A DNA stretch of 49,042 bases, taken from contig JAUXGZ010000006.1 in NCBI GenBank assembly GCA_030621785.1, forward strand, positions 1 to 49,042, read 5' to 3'. This stretch comes from Gammaproteobacteria bacterium. GTDB lineage: Bacteria; Pseudomonadota; Gammaproteobacteria; DSM-19610. Below the pieces are notes generated by a model. The model was not told where the DNA came from. It did not search any database and saw nothing but the letters and a program-made list of their open reading frames with translations. Shown one piece after another: positions 40,202 to 47,561 of this stretch (position 1 is its first letter; every line of letters starts with the position of its first letter). A program made the translations under genes and the position numbers.

Positions 40202-40489
40202 ATGGCTTCGGAAATCGATGAACTGACGGTCCAGTACGAGGAAGATGGACTGGTTACGGTTAAGGAACTGGACAAGAAAGTACTGACCAAGGGCGCCTGG
40301 TCAACCATCATTTATCGCTATCAGGACTGGGACCGGCGCAAGGAGGAGTATGGCAAGGACAAGTACACCATCCGCCGATACCAGAAGCGCAACGGTCAGT
40401 ACCAGCAAAAATCCAAGTTCAACATTTCCAGCCCCGACCAGGCAAGATCGGTTATCGAGGCGCTGGATGAGTGGCTGAAAGAAAGCTAG
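40202..40489 (+). CDS. small conserved-looking protein, possibly PC4/YdbC-like
   Basis: A 95-residue cytosolic protein. AAGGAG lies six bases before the ATG at 40202, a strong start; an in-frame GTG at 40196 is less likely. The core KKVLTKGAWSTIIYRYQDWDRRKEEYG to YTIRRYQKRNGQYQQKSKFNISSPDQARSVIEALDEWLKE suggests four strands and a final helix, as in PC4-like single-strand DNA/RNA-binding proteins. This is only a fold-level guess. Its position behind rnd could indicate a nucleic-acid-related role. Confidence 0.7.
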   Translation: MASEIDELTVQYEEDGLVTVKELDKKVLTKGAWSTIIYRYQDWDRRKEEYGKDKYTIRRYQKRNGQYQQKSKFNISSPDQARSVIEALDEWLKES

Positions 40490-40523
40490 TGTCTTGTTTA
40501 CGGTTGTTTACTAGATTCCAGTA

Positions 40524-41297
40524 TTACTTCCTGATGCCCAGACCGATGTGTAGCACGTACACGGCGATGCCGTAGAGTGCTGCGGTGAAGCCGATGATGA
40601 TTGCGTAAGACCAGAAGATACCGATATCCGATACCCCCAGGAATCCGTAGCGGAACGCATTGACCATATACAGGATGGGGTTCAGGCGGGATACGTTCTG
40701 CCAGAATTCGGGTAGCAGGTGGATGGTGTAGAAGACCCCGCCAAGGTAAGTCAGCGGGGTCAGCACGAAGGTGGGGACGATGGAGATATCGTCGAAACTC
40801 CTGGCGAACACCGCATTCAACAGGCCTGCCAGCGAGAACAGCATGGAAGTGAGCAGTACGATGGTGATAATTACCACCGGGTTATGGAACTGCAGTTCTG
40901 TGAAGAACATGGAAACCGCCGTGACGGCCGCGCCGACTGCCAGCCCGCGGGCGACCCCGCCGGTCATGAAGCCCAGCACAATGAGATAGCTGGGTATCGG
41001 TGATACCAGTAATTCCTCGATATTGTGGTGAAACTTGCAGCCGTAAAACGAGGACACCACGTTGGCATAGGAATTGGTGATCACGGCCATCATGATCAGC
41101 CCCGGCACGATGTAGTCCATGTAGCTGAAACCGTCCATTTCACCGATCCGGGAGCCGATCAGGTTGCCGAAAATCACGAAGTACAGTGACACGGTGATGA
41201 CCGGCGGCACGATGGTTTGTACCCAGATGCGCCCGAATCGCAGGACTTCCTTGATGACAATCGTCTTGTAGGCGATTAACTGGTCGTGCAGGTTCAC
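40524..41297 (-). CDS. ABC-2 type transporter permease (YadH-like)
   Basis: A 257-residue protein with six predicted helices. Typical ABC-2 features are the N-terminal amphipathic stretch (LIAYKTIVIKEVLRFGRIWVQTIVPPVITVSLYFVIFGNLIG) and the late LTYLGGVFYTIHLLPEFWQNVSRLNPILYMVNAFRYGFLG. The family exports drugs, lipids or glycans; the YadGH-type substrate is unknown. Its start overlaps the ATPase gene by four bases, so both are made together. Confidence 0.92.
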   Translation of the reverse strand: MNLHDQLIAYKTIVIKEVLRFGRIWVQTIVPPVITVSLYFVIFGNLIGSRIGEMDGFSYMDYIVPGLIMMAVITNSYANVVSSFYGCKFHHNIEELLVSPIPSYLIVLGFMTGGVARGLAVGAAVTAVSMFFTELQFHNPVVIITIVLLTSMLFSLAGLLNAVFARSFDDISIVPTFVLTPLTYLGGVFYTIHLLPEFWQNVSRLNPILYMVNAFRYGFLGVSDIGIFWSYAIIIGFTAALYGIAVYVLHIGLGIRK

Positions 41298-42229
41298 GGC
41301 CGTTCTTCCCCGTCGGTACCATTTTGCAGCATGTGCAGGAACAGTTGTTCCAGCCGGTTGGTCTTGTTACGCATGCTGAGCACCTCAATACCGTGTCGGG
41401 AAAGTTGCTCATACAGGGCATTCACGCTGCGGTCCCGGTCGATATCGACCTCCAGCGTCGTGTCATCGATTTTGCGCAGGCAGTCCGGTTCCAGCCGCGG
41501 TAGCCGGCCGACAGGATGCCTGAGCTCGAGCACAAAGGTTTCCATGTGCAGTCTGCCCAACAGTTGTTTCATGCTGGTGTTTTCGATCAGCCTGCCTTCG
41601 TCGATGATGGCAATATTGCGGCACAGGTTCTCGGCTTCTTCCAGATTGTGGGTAGTCAGTATAATCGTGATCCCGGCAGCATTGAGTTCGCGCAGGAACT
41701 TCCACATGGAGTGGCGAACCTCGATGTCCACGCCAGCCGTCGGTTCATCGAGTATCAGCAGGCGCGGTTCGTGTACCAGGGCACGAGCGATCATTAAACG
41801 CCGCTTCATTCCGCCCGACAGTTCACGCGCCTGCGAACGGCGCTTGTCCCACAGACCCAGCAGTTTCAGATAGCGTTCAGCACGCTCGAAACCCGTTTTG
41901 CGTTCGATACCGAAATAGCCCGCCTGGTTGACCAGGATTTCTTCAACCGGTTCGAAGATGTTGAAATTGAACTCCTGCGGAACCAGACCCAGCAGTCGCT
42001 TGGCCCTGGAGAAATCGCGGTCGATGTCGTGATCGAATATACGTACCTTGCCGGCGGATTTGGTTACCAGTGCGCAGACGATACCAATGGTGGTCGACTT
42101 GCCGGCACCATTGGGGCCCAGCAGGGCGAAGAAGTCTCCTTCCCTGACTTCGAGGCTGATGCCCTTGAGAGCCTGAAAACCGTTTGCATAGGTTTTCGTC
42201 AGATTATCGATGGTGAGTGCATTGTCCAT
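41294..42229 (-). CDS. ABC transporter ATP-binding protein (YadG-like)
   Basis: A 311-residue ATPase. Walker A is GPNGAGKST, the Q-loop is in VPQEFNFN, the signature is LSGGMKRR and Walker B is LLILDEPTAGVD, with the switch His in TTHNLEEAE. It energises the permease encoded next. The ATG at 42229 (MDNALTIDNLTKTYANG) starts the homology; the frame upstream to 42289 adds unrelated residues. The gene begins about 120 bases from a remnant on the other strand. Confidence 0.93.
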   Translation of the reverse strand: MDNALTIDNLTKTYANGFQALKGISLEVREGDFFALLGPNGAGKSTTIGIVCALVTKSAGKVRIFDHDIDRDFSRAKRLLGLVPQEFNFNIFEPVEEILVNQAGYFGIERKTGFERAERYLKLLGLWDKRRSQARELSGGMKRRLMIARALVHEPRLLILDEPTAGVDIEVRHSMWKFLRELNAAGITIILTTHNLEEAENLCRNIAIIDEGRLIENTSMKQLLGRLHMETFVLELRHPVGRLPRLEPDCLRKIDDTTLEVDIDRDRSVNALYEQLSRHGIEVLSMRNKTNRLEQLFLHMLQNGTDGEERP

Positions 42230-42346
42230 AGGGCAGGGGCTGGTCAAAGCCCGGATTCTAGCACCCGAAGTGTGTCTGCGTCCGGCCACGCATCGTGGCC
42301 AATGCGCAGCGGCGGCTGTTTGGTTTACAATCTGCGCCTCAGCACC

Positions 42347-42520
42347 TGTGCTCTATCCACCGGCGCAGACTGGAGCATGATGGAGTTCGGTGGCGTGAAA
42401 CACAGTTTCACCAACCCGAATGCCGGCGACTATGGCATCGACGCGCTGGCCTACAGCGAAAGCGCTGACCGGGAATCCTGGCGTATGCTGTTGTGGTTGC
42501 TCGAAGACAGTTTCAGGTAG
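42347..42520 (+). pseudogene. 3' remnant of a dienelactone hydrolase gene
   Basis: The last 57 codons or so of an alpha/beta-hydrolase of the dienelactone hydrolase family: STGADWSMMEFGGVKHSFTNP, then DALAYSESADRESWRMLLWLLE. The motif GGVKHSFTNP carries the catalytic His. The nucleophile (Cys) half is missing: upstream codons lose similarity at about 42347, and the 5' part is replaced by the intergenic region ahead of the ABC genes. A short ATG-started piece from 42377 could still be read, but it would not fold as an enzyme. Confidence 0.6.
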
Positions 42521-42574
42521 ACCGGTCTGCGATATACTGCGCGCCCTAGCTTGCCACCGGATTTGGAGTAGTAC

Positions 42575-43096
42575 ATGTCGGAAGATCTTGCTTTTATTCC
42601 CCTGAACATCGCCGTGCTTACGGTTTCCGATACCCGCACGGAGGACAACGATACCTCGGGACAAACGCTGGTTGAACGGCTGGAAGAAGCCGGGCATAAA
42701 CTGGCTGAAAAAATTATTGTGCCGGACAATCTGTACCAGATCCGGGCCATCGTTTCGAAGTGGGTTGCAGAACCCTATGTGCAGGCTGTGTTGACCACTG
42801 GTGGTACCGGGTTGACCGGGCGGGATGGCACGCCGGAAGCTATCAGTGTATTGCTGGACAAGGAGATTGAGGGCTTTGGCGAATTGTTTCGCAGCATTTC
42901 CTACGCGGAGATACAGACCTCCACCATACAGTCACGTGCCCTGTCGGGTGTTGCCAACGGCACCATCATTTTCTGTGTGCCGGGTTCCAGCGGCGCCTGT
43001 CGTACCGCCTGGGACAAGCTGATCCGCTTCCAGCTCGATCATCGTACGCGTCCCTGCAACCTGGTACAGATGATGCCGAGAATGATGGAAAAATAA
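42575..43096 (+). CDS. moaB: molybdenum cofactor biosynthesis protein B
   Basis: A 173-residue cytosolic protein of the MoaB/Mog family, involved in adenylylating molybdopterin. The MPT-binding motif TTGGTGLTGRDGTPEA is complete, as is the later ALSGVANGTIIFCVPGSSGACRTAWDKLI. Length equals MoaB of E. coli. It shows that the organism probably makes molybdenum enzymes. It is monocistronic here. Confidence 0.95.
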   Translation: MSEDLAFIPLNIAVLTVSDTRTEDNDTSGQTLVERLEEAGHKLAEKIIVPDNLYQIRAIVSKWVAEPYVQAVLTTGGTGLTGRDGTPEAISVLLDKEIEGFGELFRSISYAEIQTSTIQSRALSGVANGTIIFCVPGSSGACRTAWDKLIRFQLDHRTRPCNLVQMMPRMMEK

Positions 43097-43104
43097 CGCG
43101 GCGT

Positions 43105-43156
43105 AAAAAAACGGGTTCCGGTTAATAAAGGGGTGGGACACACATCCGGAACCCGT
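43105..43156 (-). terminator. intrinsic terminator of the small secreted peptide gene
   Basis: Perfect 11-base arms (43111-43121 ACGGGTTCCGG and 43146-43156) with a 24-base loop are followed on the minus strand by seven T residues (43105-43111). It lies 17 bases after the stop of the 43174-43377 gene and may also stop moaB transcription. Confidence 0.85.
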
Positions 43157-43173
43157 ACACAAAGGGCCTGTAC

Positions 43174-43377
43174 TTACTGGTTGCCGGTAGCGGCTTCTGC
43201 GCTGTCCTGTGCGTCGGCAGCCGTGTCGGTCGTTTCCACTTCCATAACTTCAATGACTTCTACCGCAGCAGCAGAGGTGTCTGCCTGCGTAGCATCGGCG
43301 GAAGCAGCGGCCTGTCCATCGGCGTTGGCCAACGGAGCCATCAGGGCCAGTACAGCGATCATCATGAATTTTTTCAT
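43174..43377 (-). CDS. small secreted Ala/Asp/Glu-rich peptide
   Basis: A 67-residue protein with a clear signal peptide (KKFMMIAVLALMAPLANA). The mature part is about 48 residues, acidic, rich in Ala, Thr, Val and Glu (AAAVEVIEVMEVETTDTAAD), without cysteines. AGGAAGGAA lies about nine bases before the ATG. A near-perfect sigma-54 promoter is 42-57 bases upstream and a strong terminator follows, so it is a real, separately regulated gene. Function and family are unknown. Confidence 0.75.
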   Translation of the reverse strand: MKKFMMIAVLALMAPLANADGQAAASADATQADTSAAAVEVIEVMEVETTDTAADAQDSAEAATGNQ

Positions 43378-43418
43378 TGTTCAGTTCCTTCCTAGCAGTT
43401 AATAACAATGATGGATAA

Positions 43419-43434
43419 GGCAAATGTCGTGCCA
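43419..43434 (-). promoter_or_regulatory. near-perfect sigma-54 promoter
   Basis: The minus strand reads TGGCACGACATTTGCC, which fits TGGCACGNNNNTTGC exactly. Transcription would start near 43408, about 30 bases before the ATG at 43377. The AT-rich region farther upstream has a short palindrome, TATAG-N3-CTATA. No obvious enhancer repeat shared with the VPLPA-CTERM gene was found by eye. Confidence 0.7.
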
Positions 43435-43644
43435 GCTGGGTTATATGTCGTTTAAAATAGATATATAACATATAGTTACTATATAAATGTAATGTTAATG
43501 CTATCAATTTGGCGGGGTGGGAAACGTCGTTACATAGCGACCGGATTTGCCCAATGAATTCCAATTTATTGAATTAATTGATATTTATCTGTTGTCTATC
43601 TGCTACGTTTTTTGGGGCCGGGCGATTGAAGCGGCGCGCCTGCA

Positions 43645-44646
43645 TCATGGTTCCCCGCAAACCTGCTCAATACGCTTATTTCCAGGCAGTGGTGGTTTGG
43701 CAGGGTCATTCCTCACGTTGATCCAGCGGGTGATATCCGCCAGCACCACCTCACCCTGCAGATCGCGGGTCAGCATGTGATAACCGTTCGCATAGAAAAT
43801 TACGGTTAGATCCTGACCGGGGTTGTCCGGAAGTTGCAGGAAAAAACGGCAGGCCGGCTGGCGCGGGATGATGTCGTCGTGCAGTCCATACAGGATCAGC
43901 GTGTGATCGCTTATCTGCCGGGCGGAGTCTGCAGCCACATCCATGAGGTTGCTGACGCCGTACAGCACATCCACCCGCGTTGGTTTGATGACCAGTGGAT
44001 CGCGTGACAGTGCCCTGAGCATGTCGATATTGTCGGAAGGATGCAGGTGCAGGCCTTTGCCGGTCAGGGGCCGGTCAGGCATGGTGTGTGCCGCAATCCA
44101 CAGGGCCAGTCGCTGGTAGGCGGGCATGCTGGCCCGGGACCACACCGCCGGCGCGACGAGAATGATGCCATCTGCCTGTAGCGGGGCCTTTCCCAGTGAA
44201 GCCAGGACCACGGCGCCGCCCATGCTTTCACCCAGCAGGAACAGTGACTGCTCGCCGTAACGCTGTCGTACCAGTGCCGTCATGGTGTTCAGGTCCTCGA
44301 TCATGCGATCTGCACCGTGCCAGACACCGTGTTCGGCGGTGCCACCGAAGCCGCGTTGATCGTAGGCGAGCAGGGTGATGCCATGCGCGGCGAGGTACTT
44401 TCCGGTTTCGACAAACGCATTGCTGTAATCGTTGAGGCCGTGTGCGGCAAGAACCACGGCGCGGCTGTTTTCGGTTGCTTCCCAACGCGTTACCGGGAGT
44501 CGGTAGGCGTCATTCATAACCGCATACGAGTCTTCCAGGCGCGGCTCGGTCTGTCGCGGTCCTTCTGGCTGTACCCACGGAGTTGCGCAGCCTGAAATAA
44601 CAAAAATCAATGAAATCAATAAAATATTAGAAGCATATAGATTCAT
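43645..44646 (-). CDS. lipoprotein alpha/beta hydrolase (monoacylglycerol-lipase-like)
   Basis: A 333-residue lipoprotein (LIFVISGC, lipidated Cys20). The hydrolase fold shows LAAHGLNDYSNAF (oxyanion), the nucleophile in LGESMGG (Ser141), the acid in YGLHDDIIP and the His in YANGYHMLTRD. This matches lysophospholipase/monoacylglycerol lipases. It would act at the outer membrane. The ATG at 44646 is chosen because the lipoprotein signal starts there; a longer frame to 44847 overlaps the divergent ACP-like gene. Confidence 0.85.
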   Translation of the reverse strand: MNLYASNILLISLIFVISGCATPWVQPEGPRQTEPRLEDSYAVMNDAYRLPVTRWEATENSRAVVLAAHGLNDYSNAFVETGKYLAAHGITLLAYDQRGFGGTAEHGVWHGADRMIEDLNTMTALVRQRYGEQSLFLLGESMGGAVVLASLGKAPLQADGIILVAPAVWSRASMPAYQRLALWIAAHTMPDRPLTGKGLHLHPSDNIDMLRALSRDPLVIKPTRVDVLYGVSNLMDVAADSARQISDHTLILYGLHDDIIPRQPACRFFLQLPDNPGQDLTVIFYANGYHMLTRDLQGEVVLADITRWINVRNDPAKPPLPGNKRIEQVCGEP

Positions 44647-44724
44647 GATGAAGATGGCATTGATCCCTTCAAAAGCCGGTCTGTCAGCCGATCCAGTGGG
44701 AAAGTCTCTGGCGGTAAAAAACAC

Positions 44725-44991
44725 ATGTGTATTAAAGCAGGAGTTGATGAACTGGACAGTGTCTGTAACCTGGCGGGAATGGCCGTTGCGGCGCTGGTCT
44801 GCGATGTCTGCTCGGTGGAGTTCGATGCGATAACTCCAGACACGCATCTGATACGTGATCTGGGCATGAACGAGGGCCAGTCGGCCGCACTGGTAGCCGG
44901 AATCGCTGATCTGTTCGACGGCTTGCAGCTCAAGCTCTCTCCGGTTCCCACGGTGGGTGCATTAGCCGCTTACCTACAGAAGAACCTGTAG
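44725..44991 (+). CDS. acyl-carrier-protein-like fold lacking the carrier serine
   Basis: An 88-residue protein. The second half (THLIRDLGMNEGQSAALVAGIADLFDGLQLKLSPVPTVGALAAYLQ) follows the helix pattern of acyl carrier proteins, but the DSL motif that carries phosphopantetheine reads GMN, so no arm can be attached there. The start at ATG 44725 has no clear ribosome site. It is divergent from the lipase-like gene, with 78 bases between. Such inactive ACP-like proteins may regulate partner enzymes. Confidence 0.6.
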   Translation: MCIKAGVDELDSVCNLAGMAVAALVCDVCSVEFDAITPDTHLIRDLGMNEGQSAALVAGIADLFDGLQLKLSPVPTVGALAAYLQKNL

Positions 44992-45031
44992 AGGCGCCGA
45001 CGAGAGCGCTGCCGTAGAGATTCCGTCCGGT

Positions 45032-45520
45032 TCAGTACCGGCCGTGTGTCTTGGTAATGTAGTTGTTCAGTTCCACATATTGCAGGTTCATTTCACGCAA
45101 AATCCGGTGCACACCGCGTATTACGCCGCGCATGACGCCGTAGACCAGTTCCGGACTGGAGTGCAGAACGGATTCCAGGTCGTGTCGCCGGAGGGTGATG
45201 ACGGTCGTGTCACCGAGGGCGCGCAGGGTGGCGGTGTGCTCGGTTCCATCCACGAAACCCATGGCGCCGGCCAGGTCGCCGGGTTTGAGAATGTGCAGGG
45301 TAACGGTATCGCCGCCCGCAGTCTTTCTTTCTGCCGCGAGGGTACCTTCACCGATAATATGCAGGGCTTCGTCGATATCACCCTGCTGGATGAGCGCGTC
45401 ACCGCTTTTGACCAGCTGTACACCGGTGATTTCGGACAGCTCCACGCACTGCTCCGGGGTCAGGTCGCTGGTCAGTGCTGAATGCTGGATCAGGTCCAGG
45501 GATTGTGTTTTATCCATCAT
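45032..45520 (-). CDS. stand-alone cyclic-nucleotide-binding-domain protein
   Basis: A 162-residue cytosolic protein of the Crp/Fnr fold. The cNMP beta-barrel is at about residues 25-125 (GDALIQQGDIDEALHIIGEGTLAAERK, LKPGDLAGAMGFVDGTEHTATLRALGDT). The helix after it is complete, but no helix-turn-helix DNA-binding domain follows. The phosphate-binding cassette keeps GxxAG-like residues but lacks the Arg of true cAMP sites (TEHTATLRA). GGAGGA lies five bases before the first ATG. It could be a ligand sensor acting on another protein. Confidence 0.82.
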   Translation of the reverse strand: MMDKTQSLDLIQHSALTSDLTPEQCVELSEITGVQLVKSGDALIQQGDIDEALHIIGEGTLAAERKTAGGDTVTLHILKPGDLAGAMGFVDGTEHTATLRALGDTTVITLRRHDLESVLHSSPELVYGVMRGVIRGVHRILREMNLQYVELNNYITKTHGRY

Positions 45521-45635
45521 TTTTCCTCCGGATTAAAGAATGTTCCGAAACCGTCCGACTATTATGTACCCGGCCGGGTTAGAATTTATATGAGCTAGAT
45601 CATATAATCCATGTTTTATGAGGGAATTGAAACAG

Positions 45636-46229
45636 ATGATTAGCATTTCCGGGTCTACGGGCGCCGTCCGTTTGGGGCGTACAGTCGTGGGGTTATTGGG
45701 CCTTGTTGTGTTGCTGCTGACGGCCCCGGCCAGCCAGGCAGATGGCAGCGAGGTGTGGCTGCTGGTGGATACCAACAGATCGACACTCTCCATCTTCGAA
45801 GGTGACGAGATACTGGAAACCTATAGCAATATCTCGGTCGGACGGCGTGGCACCACAAACGACAAGATCACCAGGGACGAAAAGACGCCACTGGGCGAAT
45901 ACCACGTGGTGCGGATTGCTGACAGCAAAACATTCCGCCGTTTTATCGGTCTGGACTATCCGACACTCGATCAGGCTGAGCGTGCTCTGAAAAAGGGCAC
46001 GATCGACCTGTCCCAGTATGCGGCCATTCGGCGTGCTTTCCGGGAAAACCGGACTCCCCCGCAAAACACACCCCTCGGTGGTTATATCGGTATTCACGGT
46101 ATCGGTGCAGGCGACCCACAGGTGCACGGTAGATTCAACTGGACAAATGGCTGCGTTGCAATCACCAATGAACAGGTCGATAATCTACAAAGCCGCATAG
46201 CTATGGGCACAAAGGTGGTGATTCGCTAA
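45636..46229 (+). CDS. L,D-transpeptidase family protein (YkuD domain), exported
   Basis: A 197-residue protein. The signal peptide is GRTVVGLLGLVVLLLTAPASQA. The YkuD domain starts at VWLLVDTNRSTLSIF and ends with the active site IGIHGIG-x-WTNGCVAITN (catalytic Cys in TNGC, with the upstream His). Such enzymes make 3-3 crosslinks or join or release Lpp from peptidoglycan. The GIGAGDPQVHGRFNWTNGC form differs from typical YbiS and has some resemblance to YafK/LdtF relatives. The start is the ATG at 45636, ten bases after GAGGGA; an ATG at 45618 is possible. The next gene encodes an Lpp-like lipoprotein. Confidence 0.85.
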   Translation: MISISGSTGAVRLGRTVVGLLGLVVLLLTAPASQADGSEVWLLVDTNRSTLSIFEGDEILETYSNISVGRRGTTNDKITRDEKTPLGEYHVVRIADSKTFRRFIGLDYPTLDQAERALKKGTIDLSQYAAIRRAFRENRTPPQNTPLGGYIGIHGIGAGDPQVHGRFNWTNGCVAITNEQVDNLQSRIAMGTKVVIR

Positions 46230-46322
46230 GCTGTTCGGGAATCCGGGTCTGGTATTCTCCCGGATGGCCACGTATCATCTGGGCGGGTAAAAAATAGAAC
46301 GTAAATTCACGAGGAGTTCGTC

Positions 46323-46592
46323 ATGAAAAACAATCAACTAAAGTCAATCGTAACCATTCTGGCCGTGGCCGGAATCGTGGGCCTGTCTGGCTGTGCCACC
46401 ACTTCCAGCGTGGACAAGCTCCGTGTCGAGGTTGAAGCGGCCCAGGCCACGGCCGATCGCGCCGAAGCCAAGGCAGATGCCGCCAGCCGTGATGCTTCCG
46501 CAGCACTGGCCACCGCCAGCGATGCCAAGGCAACTGCTGATGATACCGACGAGAAAGTAAACCGGATGTTCAAGAAGGCCATGTACAAATAA
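46323..46592 (+). CDS. Lpp/OprI-like outer-membrane lipoprotein
   Basis: An 89-residue protein with lipobox GLSGC (Cys24) and a heptad-patterned Ala-rich coil (AEAAQATADRAEAKADAASRDASAA...), ending MFKKAMYK with a C-terminal lysine. This is the layout of Braun-type lipoproteins (OprI in Pseudomonas), whose terminal lysine is attached to peptidoglycan by L,D-transpeptidases. GAGG lies about ten bases before the ATG. It stands between two L,D-transpeptidase-family genes, which strongly supports a link to peptidoglycan. Confidence 0.88.
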   Translation: MKNNQLKSIVTILAVAGIVGLSGCATTSSVDKLRVEVEAAQATADRAEAKADAASRDASAALATASDAKATADDTDEKVNRMFKKAMYK

Positions 46593-46615
46593 GTACTACC
46601 GGCTGTGGTTGCTTC

Positions 46616-46639
46616 CTGACCGCAATCATGCGGTCAGGG
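46616..46639. terminator. shared hairpin between lpp-like and ldt-like genes
   Basis: The arms CCTGACCGC (46616-46624) and GCGGTCAGG (46631-46639) form a perfect 9-base stem with a six-base loop. It lies 24 bases after the lpp-like stop and five bases from the stop of the convergent gene. No T-run is present on either side, so it may act as a weak or Rho-assisted terminator for both. Confidence 0.55.
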
Positions 46640-46643
46640 TAGT

Positions 46644-47561
46644 CTACAACGCGGTTGCAACCGCTACCGGAATCCCTCTCTTTTCTTCCGCAGCCTTTCT
46701 CAGGGCACGGACATTCAACACCAGCGGCCGCTTTTCCCAGGCTGCATTGACCAGATCCATGGATGTTTTCACCAGGTCGGCATGCGACTGGTTTTCCTCC
46801 AGAGGCGGGTGGACCTCGATATACAGCGTATCCAGAAACCAGCCAACCTTGACCGGTTGATTGACGATCTGTACTTTCGTGCCCACCGGAACCTTCGGGA
46901 ACAGGGTTTCGATATCCTCGGGATACATGCGCACGCAGCCGTGGGTAACCCGCATGCCGACGCCGAAAGGTTTGTTGGTGCTGTGGATGAGGTAGCCCGG
47001 TAGCGAAAGGCGCATGGCATACTGTCCCAGTGGATTATCGGGACCGGGTGGAATGATCTCCGGTAGTGGTTCTCCACGTTCTTCCGCTTCCTTGCGGATG
47101 GATGCCGGAGGCCGCCAGCTGGGGTCCCGCGTCTTGGCGGTGATGCTGGCGCCACCCAGTGGCGTGTTCCAGTCCATGCGCCCGATACTGACCGGGTAGA
47201 CATCCAGAATGTCCGCCTTCCCCTTCTTTGAAGGTGGGAAATAGTACATGCGCATTTCCGGAACATTCAGCACAATGCCTTTGCGAACCGCGGCGGGCAG
47301 AATGTAACGGGTGGGTAAAATCACCTCGGTGCCTTCACCCGGCAGCCAGCGATCGATGGTCGGGTTGGCCAGGAACATTTCGTCCTGACCGATATCGTAG
47401 CGCCGGGCGATATCCAGCAGGGTGTCCTCATGGAGCGCCTTCACTGTGCGCAGCTCACCCACCAGGTCCACATCGACCGGTGGCCGCGGCAGAATTTCGG
47501 CCAGTGCTGGCGTAGCCCAGCCGAGTGATAGCAGAAAAATAGTACGTAACATATCAGCCAT
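46644..47561 (-). CDS. L,D-transpeptidase of the ErfK/YbiS family with a LysM-like domain
   Basis: A 305-residue exported enzyme. A signal sequence (RTIFLLSLGWATPALA) is followed by a LysM-like segment (HEDTLLDIARRYDIGQDEMFLANPTIDRWLPGEGTEVILP), then the YkuD domain with active site HSTNKPFGVGMRVTHGCVRMYPEDIE. In E. coli these proteins (ErfK, YbiS, YcfS) attach Lpp to peptidoglycan. The ATG at 47561 overlaps the 3' end of the upstream gene by eight bases; the ATG at 47552 is also possible. Convergent to the Lpp-like gene. Confidence 0.9.
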   Translation of the reverse strand: MADMLRTIFLLSLGWATPALAEILPRPPVDVDLVGELRTVKALHEDTLLDIARRYDIGQDEMFLANPTIDRWLPGEGTEVILPTRYILPAAVRKGIVLNVPEMRMYYFPPSKKGKADILDVYPVSIGRMDWNTPLGGASITAKTRDPSWRPPASIRKEAEERGEPLPEIIPPGPDNPLGQYAMRLSLPGYLIHSTNKPFGVGMRVTHGCVRMYPEDIETLFPKVPVGTKVQIVNQPVKVGWFLDTLYIEVHPPLEENQSHADLVKTSMDLVNAAWEKRPLVLNVRALRKAAEEKRGIPVAVATAL

